Of a DNA stretch of 64,000 nt, positions 50,278-58,583 are shown in pieces; position 1 is the stretch's first letter; every line of letters starts with the position of its first letter. The DNA is from UBA10649 sp965278965. Lineage in GTDB: Bacteria; Actinomycetota; Actinomycetes; S36-B12. The stretch spans positions 248,001-312,000 of the forward strand of contig OZ257127.1 of the NCBI GenBank assembly GCA_965278965.1, in the 5' to 3' direction. The notes under the pieces were generated by a model. That model did not search any database. It had not been told where the DNA came from and worked only from the letters and a program-made list of their open reading frames with translations. The translations under genes and the position numbers were made by a program.

Positions 50278-50610
50278 TCAGCCGTCGGCGATGGCGATGC
50301 CGCGGGACGTCGCCGCCTCGGTGACGACCCGCGCGAGCGCCACGTCGCGGGCGGTGAGGCCGCCGGCATCGTGCGTCGTGAGCGTGAGCGTCACGTCCGG
50401 GTACCGCAGCAGGACGTCGGGGTGGTGGTTCGCGGCGTCCGCGAGGCGTCCGATCTCGTCTACGAGGTCCACCCCGGAGGCGAACGAGCCAGTGGTGAAC
50501 CGGGCGCGGGCGGTCGTGCCCTCGGCCTGCCAGCCTGCCGGTGCCTGCGCAAGGAACTCGGCGGCGCTCAGGGTCACGGGGGTCGACGGTGATGCAGGTG
50601 TGGATGGCAT
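50278..50610 (-). CDS. Pterin-4a-carbinolamine dehydratase-like protein
   Basis: The 110-residue protein has the PCD/DCoH core: FASGVDLVDEIGRLADAANHHPDVLLRYPDVTLTLTTHDAGGLTARDVALA, with the conserved His-His-Pro and the His in TTH-AGGLT...D. PCD recycles 4a-hydroxytetrahydrobiopterin formed by aromatic amino acid hydroxylases. No hydroxylase is nearby. A longer N-terminus of Ser/Pro/Thr residues precedes the core. The start ATG 50610 is the first in frame. Confidence 0.8.
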   Translation of the reverse strand: MPSTPASPSTPVTLSAAEFLAQAPAGWQAEGTTARARFTTGSFASGVDLVDEIGRLADAANHHPDVLLRYPDVTLTLTTHDAGGLTARDVALARVVTEAATSRGIAIADG

Positions 50611-50664
50611 CTCGCCATCATCGCCGCAGTCCGGTGGGACCGGAACCCGCCGGCGCCGGTCGGC

Positions 50665-51741
50665 TCAGGTCGTCGCGGGCTGTCCGAACACCAACCGCGT
50701 CCGGATCGGGTTGTGGTCGCTGGCGCGGAACGACTCCAGGAACGATCCGTTGGCGTCGAGCCACACGACCACGTGGTAGGTCCGCGCGCGCACGCCGGCC
50801 CCGCGGAACATGATGTAGTCGACCCGGCTCGCCACTCCCGACGCGTTCCGCAGCGGGCGTTCTGGCCAGCCCGACCGCGAGGTGGGCGAGTAGTTGGTCG
50901 AGTTGATGCCGACGTTCCGCCGCTTGGGCGCCTTCCAGGCGTCGGACCACCCGCTCGCACGCAGCACCGCCTGCGCGCCCGCGGGCTGGCGGCGGTCGAA
51001 GGAGTTCAGGTCGGCCATCAGCACGACCGGGACGGTCCCGATCCCCAGACGGGCGCCGAGCGCGTCGGCCCATGGACCCAGGCTGGCGGCCACCGCGACG
51101 CGGTCGGCCTCGGTCCGGGCGTCCTTCTCGGTGGCCAGATGCATCGCGACGGCGAGGAACGGCCCGGACCCGTCACGACCGCGCAGGTACGCCCAGGCGA
51201 CCTCGCGGGGTCCGCTGACGGCGCTGATGGACGGGGCGATGTCGCGTTGCGCGACGTACCCGGCGGCCGGGACGCCGGACGGCAGGCGGACCGGAGTGAC
51301 GGTCGCCGTCCGGTAGAGCAGGCGTGCGGTATGGGTGCATGACGCGCCGCGCCCGCAGGTGTCGTTCCGGGCCGTCGATCGAGGGGCCGCGTAGCCAAGC
51401 GGGGCGACGACGCGCTGGATGTCGTCCCACTGGCTCACGCCGCGGCCGTTCACCGGCTGGTTCGTCGCCTCCTGAAGGCCGAGGACGTCGGCGCCGAGCG
51501 CCCCGACCACACGGGCGAGCCGGTCGCGCCGGACCCCCCAGGACGGTGCCGGTGCCGCGCAGTCGGCCTTGCAGACGTTGTACGTCGCGAACGTCAGCGC
51601 GGGCGTCGCCGCAGCAGCCGGCACGCGACCGGGCGCGCGATCGGGCAGGGTCGACGCGGACGCCGCCGTCGACGACATCAGTCCCGTCGTGAGGGCCAGC
51701 ACCAGGGCAGCCGCCAGCAGAGGTCGGGGGAAGGTCGACAC
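50665..51741 (-). CDS. Secreted endonuclease/exonuclease/phosphatase-family protein
   Basis: The 358-residue protein has a signal peptide (LLAAALVLALTTGLMSSTAASAS), then an EEP fold: FATYNVCKADC, GLQEATN with the metal-binding Glu, PVVLMADLNSF with the catalytic Asp/Asn, and the C-terminal SDHNPIRTRLVF with Asp/His. EEP proteins cut phosphodiesters (nucleic acids, inositol phosphates, sphingomyelin). Cysteines KADC, DTCGRGASC may form disulfides. The GTG 51741 start is supported by TATGGT (51753-51748) six bases upstream, so the mRNA is probably leaderless. Confidence 0.85.
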   Translation of the reverse strand: MSTFPRPLLAAALVLALTTGLMSSTAASASTLPDRAPGRVPAAAATPALTFATYNVCKADCAAPAPSWGVRRDRLARVVGALGADVLGLQEATNQPVNGRGVSQWDDIQRVVAPLGYAAPRSTARNDTCGRGASCTHTARLLYRTATVTPVRLPSGVPAAGYVAQRDIAPSISAVSGPREVAWAYLRGRDGSGPFLAVAMHLATEKDARTEADRVAVAASLGPWADALGARLGIGTVPVVLMADLNSFDRRQPAGAQAVLRASGWSDAWKAPKRRNVGINSTNYSPTSRSGWPERPLRNASGVASRVDYIMFRGAGVRARTYHVVVWLDANGSFLESFRASDHNPIRTRLVFGQPATT

Positions 51742-51817
51742 CCGAACACCATAAAGCGGTGTCACCGGAAGTGATCCTCGCCACGTCGGCGGCGGACGAC
51801 CTTCGTGAGGCGCCGGG

Positions 51818-52705
51818 TCAACCGCCTGCCGGCCCCAGCGTGTCGAGCTCACGCCGTACGTCCTGCGCGACGAACCGCAGGTACGGGACCGGCGCCGGCT
51901 CCGTGGCCGACGGCATGAGCACGACCGTCCGGGCACCGGCGTCGCCCAGCGCCCGGACCTGCCGCGCCGCGGCGACCGGATCGTCGCTGATCGCGGCCTC
52001 GACCCCACCCGGCCGCGCGTCGGCCGCCAGTCGGTCGGCCGCGTCCGGCCCGCGGTAGCACCGCTCATAGACGACGACGTCGAAGCCCTCGGTGACACCG
52101 GCGGCCGAGCGGGCGGCCAGGCACACGTCGATCTGCTCGCGAACCGCGGCCGGGGTGAGGTCGGCGTCCAGCAGCACACCGTCGGCGATCTCGCCGGCCA
52201 GCGCCAGCGACTTCGGGCCGACGGCGCCGACGAGCACCGGCGGCGCGGCGAGCGGCGGCCAGTCGAGCGCGACGCGGTCGAGGTTCACGTAGCGCCCCGA
52301 CGTCGTGACCTGTTCGCCCCGCAGCAGCGCGCGCAGGGCCACGACGTACTCGCGCATGAGCGTGAGCGGCGACTGTGCCCGGCCGCCGACCTGCCCCATC
52401 CAGGACTGCACACCGTGACCCACCGCCAGCCGGAGACGCCCCGGGAACATCCGCTCGACCGCGGCGATCTCCATCGCCGCGAGCGCGACGTTCCGCAGCG
52501 GCACGGGCATCAGGCCCAGGCCGATCGTCAGCTCGTCGGTGCGGGCCAGGCCGGCCGCGACCGACGTGAGGCCGCCCTGCAGGAAGCAGTCCTCCCAGAG
52601 CCAGACCTCGGACAGCCCGGCGCGCTCGGCTGCACGCACCGCGTCGAGGAACGCCTCCGGCCCGAACTGGGGACGGTAGACCGCGCCGAGCGTCGGGGTC
52701 GTCAT
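51818..52705 (-). CDS. LLM-class F420-type oxidoreductase
   Basis: The 295-residue TIM-barrel belongs to the bacterial luciferase-like monooxygenase family: LGAVYRPQFGPEAFLDAVRAAERAGLSEVWLWEDC, RTDELTIGLGLMPVPLRNVALAAMEIAAVERMFPGRLRLAVGHG, AALRALLRGE, and the phosphate/F420-binding GVEAAISDDPVAAARQVRALGDAG. Such actinobacterial proteins often use coenzyme F420, but flavin use cannot be excluded. Its ATG overlaps the ackA stop (ATGA), so it belongs to the xfp-pta-ackA operon. The substrate is unknown. Confidence 0.8.
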   Translation of the reverse strand: MTTPTLGAVYRPQFGPEAFLDAVRAAERAGLSEVWLWEDCFLQGGLTSVAAGLARTDELTIGLGLMPVPLRNVALAAMEIAAVERMFPGRLRLAVGHGVQSWMGQVGGRAQSPLTLMREYVVALRALLRGEQVTTSGRYVNLDRVALDWPPLAAPPVLVGAVGPKSLALAGEIADGVLLDADLTPAAVREQIDVCLAARSAAGVTEGFDVVVYERCYRGPDAADRLAADARPGGVEAAISDDPVAAARQVRALGDAGARTVVLMPSATEPAPVPYLRFVAQDVRRELDTLGPAGG

Positions 52706-53895
52706 CGCGACGCCCCCACGGCACGGGACGCCTCGCGCGCGATCTCCGCCTCCTCGTCGGTCGGGACGACGAGGATGCGCGCGCTCCCGGAGGAGTCGTC
52801 GATCGCGCGCGCCTGTGCGGCGGCCTCGGCATTGAGGGCCTCGTCGAGGTGGAACCCGAGATGGGCCAGCGGGGTGCACACCTCGCGCCGGAGCGCAGCG
52901 TCGTTCTCGCCGATGCCCGCGGTGAAGACCAGCGCGTGCAGGTCCGGCACCGCTGCCAGGTACGCCCCGATGTACGACCTGATGCGGTACGCGTAGACGT
53001 CGAGCGCGGCGCGGGCGGCCCCGTCGCCGCGCGCGGCCAGCGCCCGCACGGCCCGCATGTCCTGCTCGCCCGACAGCCCTTTGAGCCCGCTCTCGGAGTT
53101 CAGCATGCGGTCGACCTCGTCGACGCCCATCCCTGCCACATGCACGAGGTACGGAACGACGGCCGGGTCGACGTCACCGGACCGCGTGCCCATCACCAGC
53201 CCCTGCAGCGGTGTCAGGCCCATCGAGGTGTCGACGCTGGCCCCGTGGCGGACCGCTGCCACCGACGCGCCGTTGCCGAGGTGGCAGATGATGAGGTTGA
53301 CCTCGTCGACCGGGACCTGCAGCAGGTGAGCCGCCTGACGCGTCACGTACTGGTAGCTCGTGCCGTGGAACCCGTAGCGCCGGATGCGGTGACGTCGTGC
53401 CAGGTCGGCCGGGATCGCGTACGTGTAGGCCTGCGCCGGCATCGTCGCGTGGAACGCGGTGTCGAACACGACGACCTGCGGCACGGCCGGAAGCAGCGAG
53501 CGCATCACGCGTATCCCGACGAGCGCCGCCGGGTTGTGCAGTGGTGCGAGGGGTGAGACGTCCTCGATCGCCGCCTCGACGCCGTCGTCGACGATGACCG
53601 GCGCGCGGAACGACGGCCCGCCGTGGACGACCCGATGACCCACCGCTACCAGGTCGTCCAGCAGTCCGCCGTCCGCCGAGAGCCGGTCGAGCACCAGGGC
53701 CAGCGCGGCCGCGTGGTCGGCCAGAGCGCTCTCGCTCTGCGTCGCCGGCTCCCCCGCCCGCTGATGCCGCGACGACGCCGAGGACTCCCCGATCCGCTCA
53801 ACCAGGCCCTTGGCCACCCACTGGCCGGAGTCGGGATCGACCAGCTGGTACTTCAGGCTGGACGAACCCGTGTTGACGACGAGGACGTGGCTCAT
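52702..53895 (-). CDS. ackA: Acetate kinase
   Basis: The 397-residue enzyme interconverts acetyl phosphate + ADP with acetate + ATP. ASKHA family motifs: VNTGSSSLKYQL at the start, GHRVVHGG, VFDTAFHATMPAQAYTYAIP, RRYGFHGTSYQYV, HLGNGASVAAV, MGLTPLQGLVMGTRSGDVDP and the C-terminal VFTAGIGEND. Full length. The start overlaps the pta stop as ATGA. In this operon it would yield ATP from acetyl phosphate made by Xfp and Pta. Confidence 0.97.
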   Translation of the reverse strand: MSHVLVVNTGSSSLKYQLVDPDSGQWVAKGLVERIGESSASSRHQRAGEPATQSESALADHAAALALVLDRLSADGGLLDDLVAVGHRVVHGGPSFRAPVIVDDGVEAAIEDVSPLAPLHNPAALVGIRVMRSLLPAVPQVVVFDTAFHATMPAQAYTYAIPADLARRHRIRRYGFHGTSYQYVTRQAAHLLQVPVDEVNLIICHLGNGASVAAVRHGASVDTSMGLTPLQGLVMGTRSGDVDPAVVPYLVHVAGMGVDEVDRMLNSESGLKGLSGEQDMRAVRALAARGDGAARAALDVYAYRIRSYIGAYLAAVPDLHALVFTAGIGENDAALRREVCTPLAHLGFHLDEALNAEAAAQARAIDDSSGSARILVVPTDEEAEIAREASRAVGASR

Positions 53896-56006
53896 GCCGC
53901 TCCAACGGGTTCGCCGTCACGGACGCGGGCGGCGGCACGGACCTGCTGGGCCTGCACCGCGGTGATCGCCACCGTGCTGACGATGTCCGCGACGGTGCAC
54001 CCGCGCGACAGGTCGTTGACCGGCAGCCGCAGGCCCTGCAGGACCGGGCCGACGGCGACCGCCGGCGCTGCGCGCTGCACGGCCTTGTAGGTGGTGTTGC
54101 CGGTGTTGAGGTCGGGGAAGATCAGGACGGTCGCGTGCCCGGCGACGGGGTTGCCCGGCATCTTCGCCGCGCCGACGCCGGCGTCGACGGCAGCGTCGTA
54201 CTGGATCGGCCCGGCCAGCGGCAGGTCCGGGCGCCGGGCAGCGACCAGCTCGGTCGCCCGGCGGACCTTGTCGACGTCGACGCCCGAGCCGGACGAGCCG
54301 GTCGAGTACGACACCATCGCGATCCGCGGGTCGACGCCGAAAGCGCGCGCCGTCTCGGCGCTGCTGATCGCGATGTCGGCAAGCTCCTGCGCCGTCGGGT
54401 CCGGGTTGACCGCGCAGTCGGCGAACACCAGGACCCGGTCGGGAAGGCACATGAGGAAAGCGCTCGACACGAGGCTCGCGTCGGGGGTCGTACGGATGAT
54501 CTCGAGCGCCGGTCGGATCGTGTGCGCCGTCGTGTGGGCGGCGCCGGACACCATGCCGTCGACGCGACCGGTGTGGACCAGCATCGTGCCGAAGTACGAG
54601 ACATCGGCCATCGTGTCGAAGGCGCTCTCCCACGTGACGCCCTTGTGCGCCCGCAGCGCCGCGTACGCGGTCGCGAACATGCCCCGCAGCGGGGACGTCA
54701 CCACATCGATGAGGTCCATGCCGCTGAGGTCGACACCCGCCGCGATCGCCCGGGCCTGGACGTCCTGCGGGTCGCCGAGCAACGTGATGTCGACGACGCC
54801 AGCGTGAACCAGCTCCTCGGCGGCCTGCAGCACGCGCTCGTCGGATCCCTCAGGCAGGACGATCCGCCGCCGATCGGCGCGCGCCCGCTCCAGCAGGCCG
54901 AAACCGAACATCAGCGGGGTCGTCGACTCCGGGTGGGACAACCGGATGCGCGCACTGAGCTCATCGACATCGACGCCGGCGGCGAACTCGCCGAGCGCTG
55001 CGGCGATCTTGCGCCGGCTGGTCGGACGGATCTCCCCGCGCAGGCCTTCGAGCGCATGGAGTGTCCGGTAGGTGTCTGGCTCGACGGCGACGACGGGCAG
55101 GCCCGACGCCTCCAGCAGCAGCTGCGTCATCGGGTCGGGCCGGTGCCCGCAGGTGAGGACGACTCCCGACGGGGTCGGCATGTCCCGGCTCAGCGCCGAG
55201 GCGGCCGTCCCGACCGCGAGGTCGGCGCGGTCACCGGACGCGACGACGAGGGCGCCGTCGGACAGGATCGGCAGCAGCGTCTGCAGGTGGCCAGAACCGG
55301 CGACGTAGGCGTCCACCTCGCGCTGCAGGCTCTCGGGGCTGCCGGCGAGCACCGTTCCGCCCAGGCCGTCGGCGACCTCCTCGACCGTCAGAGCGGACAG
55401 CACCGGGAGGTCGCGCAAGGCGTACACCGGCGCCCGGTCCGGGTCGCGGCGCAGATGCTCGCGCACCGTGTCGACACGGTCGGGGTCGACCCGGTTCACG
55501 ACGGTCGCCACGATCGAGCAGCCCAGTCGGGTGAGCTGGCCGGTGGAGGAGTCCACGGCGTTCTGGATCGACGCGACATCGAGGTCGTGCCCGTTGACGA
55601 CGGCCAGGACGGGCGTGCCCATGTTCGCCGCCAGACGCGCGTTCAGGGCGAGCTCGGTCGACGGCGACGGCCCGGTGAAGTCCGTGCCGATGACCAGGAC
55701 GAAGTCGAACCCGTCCGTCAGGTGGGCGAACGCGTCGACCAGGTGCGCGACGAGGCGGGCGTCACCGTTCTCGTCGACGAACGCCGACGCCTGGGCGTAC
55801 GTCAGGCCGTAGCCCGGGTCGGTGGGCAGCCGGTACCGGTCCGCCAGCAGGTCCAAGAGCGCGTCGCGCCCGCCGTCCCCGCCGATGATCGGCCGGAACA
55901 CGCCGACGCGGCCAACCTGGCGGGCAAGGGTCTCGAGCATGCCGAGCGCTACGACGGCCTTGCCGGCTCGGATCGTCGTCGACGTCAGGTACAGGCTCTC
56001 GGTCAC
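53892..56006 (-). CDS. pta: Phosphate acetyltransferase
   Basis: The 704-residue enzyme converts acetyl-CoA and phosphate to acetyl phosphate and CoA. It is the long form: an N-terminal P-loop-like AAA_26 domain (~1-200), a DRTGG domain (~215-330), and the C-terminal PTA_PTB catalytic domain from about 370 (RIVLPEGSDERVLQAAEEL, then VSYSTGSSGSG and GPIQYDAAVD). Start GTG 56006; it lies ten bases after the xfp stop and is coupled to ackA downstream. The DRTGG domain may sense metabolites. Confidence 0.95.
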   Translation of the reverse strand: MTESLYLTSTTIRAGKAVVALGMLETLARQVGRVGVFRPIIGGDGGRDALLDLLADRYRLPTDPGYGLTYAQASAFVDENGDARLVAHLVDAFAHLTDGFDFVLVIGTDFTGPSPSTELALNARLAANMGTPVLAVVNGHDLDVASIQNAVDSSTGQLTRLGCSIVATVVNRVDPDRVDTVREHLRRDPDRAPVYALRDLPVLSALTVEEVADGLGGTVLAGSPESLQREVDAYVAGSGHLQTLLPILSDGALVVASGDRADLAVGTAASALSRDMPTPSGVVLTCGHRPDPMTQLLLEASGLPVVAVEPDTYRTLHALEGLRGEIRPTSRRKIAAALGEFAAGVDVDELSARIRLSHPESTTPLMFGFGLLERARADRRRIVLPEGSDERVLQAAEELVHAGVVDITLLGDPQDVQARAIAAGVDLSGMDLIDVVTSPLRGMFATAYAALRAHKGVTWESAFDTMADVSYFGTMLVHTGRVDGMVSGAAHTTAHTIRPALEIIRTTPDASLVSSAFLMCLPDRVLVFADCAVNPDPTAQELADIAISSAETARAFGVDPRIAMVSYSTGSSGSGVDVDKVRRATELVAARRPDLPLAGPIQYDAAVDAGVGAAKMPGNPVAGHATVLIFPDLNTGNTTYKAVQRAAPAVAVGPVLQGLRLPVNDLSRGCTVADIVSTVAITAVQAQQVRAAARVRDGEPVGAA

Positions 56007-56016
56007 TCCCGCGAAC

Positions 56017-58434
56017 CTAGTCGGACTGCTCGATCGAGTCGCCCCACGACCAGTTCCGAACCTGCGGAAGGTCCTCCAGATGCTCGACGACGTACGCGTC
56101 GTGCCGGCGCAGCTGCTCCTCGCACCAGCCGTAGAGGTCCTCGCTCCCCCGGACCGTGCGACGGGAGTTGTTCAGCGCGTCCATGACCAGGTGGTAGCGG
56201 TCGACGCGGTTGCGACGGACCATGTCGAACGGGGTGGTCGTCGTCCCCCGCTCCAGGAAGCCGCGCGCCCGGAAGCGGTCGGCCTTGGGTCGGCCATGCA
56301 CCAGCGCGTGCACAACGCCGGGATACCCGTGGAACGCGAAGACCACGTCGCGGTCGTCGGTGAACAACTCGTCGAAGTACCGGTCCGACATGCCGTGCGG
56401 ATGGTCCTTCGGGCGGATCAGCGACATGAGGTCGACCACGTTCGTCACGCGCACCCGAAGGGTCGGGACTCGCTCGCGCAGGATCTGGGCCGCGGCGAAG
56501 GTCTCGGCCGTCACGACGTCCCCGGCGCAGGCCAGCACGACGTCGGGGTCCTCGCCGTCGACCTCGTTGCCGGCCCAGTCCCAGACGGTCGCACCGCGGT
56601 CGAGCTGGTGCCGCGCCTCCTCGATCGTCATGTACTGCAGGTGCGGCTGCTTGTCGATGACGACGACGTTGACCCGGTTGGTGTCCGTGAAGATCCGCTC
56701 CGACACGGCCAGCAGGCTGTTGGAGTCGACCGGCAGGTACACACGCGCGACGTCGCCGCGCTTGTTCATGACGTTCTGCAGCAGGTCAGGGCCTTGATGG
56801 CTGAAGCCGTTGTGGTCGTTCCGCCACGCCGTGCTTGTGAGCAGGATGTTCAGGCTCGGCACCGCGTTGCGCCACGGCAGCTCGACCATCTCCTCCAGCC
56901 ACTTCGCATGCTGGATCGTCATGGACACGCTGACCATCGCGAACGCCTCGTACGTCGCGAACATCCCGTGGCGCCCGGTGAGCGTGTAGCCCTCCAGCCA
57001 GCCGTGGCAGTTGTGCTCGCTGAGGACCTCCATGACGCGGCCCTCCGGGCCGATTGCGTCGTCGCGCGGGATGACCTGCTCCATGAACGACCGCTCGGAC
57101 ACCTCGAACACGGCCCCGAGCCGGTTGGAGTTGGTCTCGTCCGGGCAGAACAGCCGGAAGCTGGTGGGATTCTCCGCGTAGATGTCGCGCATCATCTCGC
57201 CAAGGACGCGCGTGTTCTCGATGCGCACGGTGCCGGGGACGGAGATGGCGACGGCGTACTCGGCGGCGTCGTGCAGCACGAGAGGGCCGGTGCCGCTGTC
57301 GCCGTTGGCGAACGGCGTCGCCGACATCCGCTTGCCCCCGTCAGGAACTGCCGCCGCGACGTCCGCGACCGGCCGGCCCATGTCGTCGAACAGCTCTGCG
57401 GGCCGGTAGGACCGCAGCCACTCCTCCAGGATCGCCAGGTGCGCGGGGTTGTCCTTGACACCGGACAGCGGCACCTGGTGCGACCGCCAGCTGTCGGTGA
57501 CCTGGATGCCGTCGACGTCGTGCGGGCCGGTCCAGCCTTTTGGCGTGCGCAGCACGATCATCGGCCAGGCCGGGACGCCCTCGGGCGCGTTGCCGGATCG
57601 CGCCGCGTGCTGGATCTCCCGGATCATCCCGTACGCCGTCGCCAGCGCTTCGTGGAACCGCTCGTGCATGCCCGGGGTGTCGTCGCCGGATACCTCGATG
57701 ACGTGGTACCCGTGACCCTCGAACATCTTCCGCAGCATCGCCGGGTCCTTGCGCGCCGACACCGTCGGCCCGCCGATCTTGTAGCCGTTGAGGTGGAGCA
57801 CCGGCAGCACGGCCCCGTCGCGAGCCGGGTTGAGGAACGAGATGCCCTTCCAGGACCCCTCGAGGGGGGCGGTCTCGGCCTCGCCGTCGCCGACGACGGC
57901 CAGGCACAGCAGGTCGGGGTTGTCGAAGGCCGCGCCGAACGCGTGCACGAGGACGTACCCCAGCTCGCCGCCCTCGTGGATCGAGCCGGGCGTCGTGACG
58001 GACACATGGCTGGGAATGCCGCCGGGCGAGGAGAACTGGCGGAACAGCCGGGCCATGCCGTCCGCGTCCTGGCTCACGCGCGGGTAGACCTCGCTGTAGG
58101 TGCCATCGAGCCAGCCCGCGGCGACGAGGGCGGGGCCGCCGTGGCCCGGGCCGGTCAGGTACACGACGTCCTGGCCCGTGCGCCGGATCAGGTTGTTGGC
58201 GTGCGCGTAGATGAACGACAGGCCCGGCGAGGTGCCCCAGTGTCCGAGCAGCCGAGGCTTGATGTCGGCCGACGACAGCGGTTCGCGCATCAGCGGGTTC
58301 GCGCCGAGGTAGATCTGACCGACCGTGAGGTAGTTGCAGGCGCGCCAGTAGGCGTCGACCTGCCGGAGCTCCTCGGCGGACAGGGGGGCGGCTGCGGCCG
58401 CCGAGAGGTCATGCAGGGCGGTGGCAGCGGACAT
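56017..58434 (-). CDS. xfp: Phosphoketolase (xylulose-5-phosphate/fructose-6-phosphate)
   Basis: The 805-residue TPP enzyme splits xylulose 5-phosphate or fructose 6-phosphate with phosphate to acetyl phosphate and the corresponding aldose phosphate. Signatures include GHWGTSPGLSFIYAHANNLI, GPGHGGPALVAAGW, EGGELGYVLVHAFGAAFDNPDLLCLAVVGDGEAETAPLEGSW (TPP-binding GDGEAE), and the C-terminal GHEDPDVVLACAGDVVT-like GEDPDVVLACAGD. Full length. ATG 58434 follows GGGAG. It heads the operon xfp-pta-ackA-LLM. Upstream, a direct repeat TGCCAAGCCTGCCAA (58461-58475) may be a regulator site. Confidence 0.97.
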   Translation of the reverse strand: MSAATALHDLSAAAAAPLSAEELRQVDAYWRACNYLTVGQIYLGANPLMREPLSSADIKPRLLGHWGTSPGLSFIYAHANNLIRRTGQDVVYLTGPGHGGPALVAAGWLDGTYSEVYPRVSQDADGMARLFRQFSSPGGIPSHVSVTTPGSIHEGGELGYVLVHAFGAAFDNPDLLCLAVVGDGEAETAPLEGSWKGISFLNPARDGAVLPVLHLNGYKIGGPTVSARKDPAMLRKMFEGHGYHVIEVSGDDTPGMHERFHEALATAYGMIREIQHAARSGNAPEGVPAWPMIVLRTPKGWTGPHDVDGIQVTDSWRSHQVPLSGVKDNPAHLAILEEWLRSYRPAELFDDMGRPVADVAAAVPDGGKRMSATPFANGDSGTGPLVLHDAAEYAVAISVPGTVRIENTRVLGEMMRDIYAENPTSFRLFCPDETNSNRLGAVFEVSERSFMEQVIPRDDAIGPEGRVMEVLSEHNCHGWLEGYTLTGRHGMFATYEAFAMVSVSMTIQHAKWLEEMVELPWRNAVPSLNILLTSTAWRNDHNGFSHQGPDLLQNVMNKRGDVARVYLPVDSNSLLAVSERIFTDTNRVNVVVIDKQPHLQYMTIEEARHQLDRGATVWDWAGNEVDGEDPDVVLACAGDVVTAETFAAAQILRERVPTLRVRVTNVVDLMSLIRPKDHPHGMSDRYFDELFTDDRDVVFAFHGYPGVVHALVHGRPKADRFRARGFLERGTTTTPFDMVRRNRVDRYHLVMDALNNSRRTVRGSEDLYGWCEEQLRRHDAYVVEHLEDLPQVRNWSWGDSIEQSD

Positions 58435-58583
58435 TCGCTTCTCCCATGATCGCGTTTACATGCCAAGCCTGCCAATGGATTCCCGCCGTGTCGACCGGAA
58501 GCGCGAAGTTCATGCTGCCGTCACGCGGCGGACATGGACGGCCCGGCTGGCGCGGTGGGTCTCCGGCTTGGCACGCTCCGCCC

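Noticed and set aside
55822..58449. Long open frame antisense to xfp
   Set aside because: A shadow frame with no motifs; xfp is certain on the other strand.
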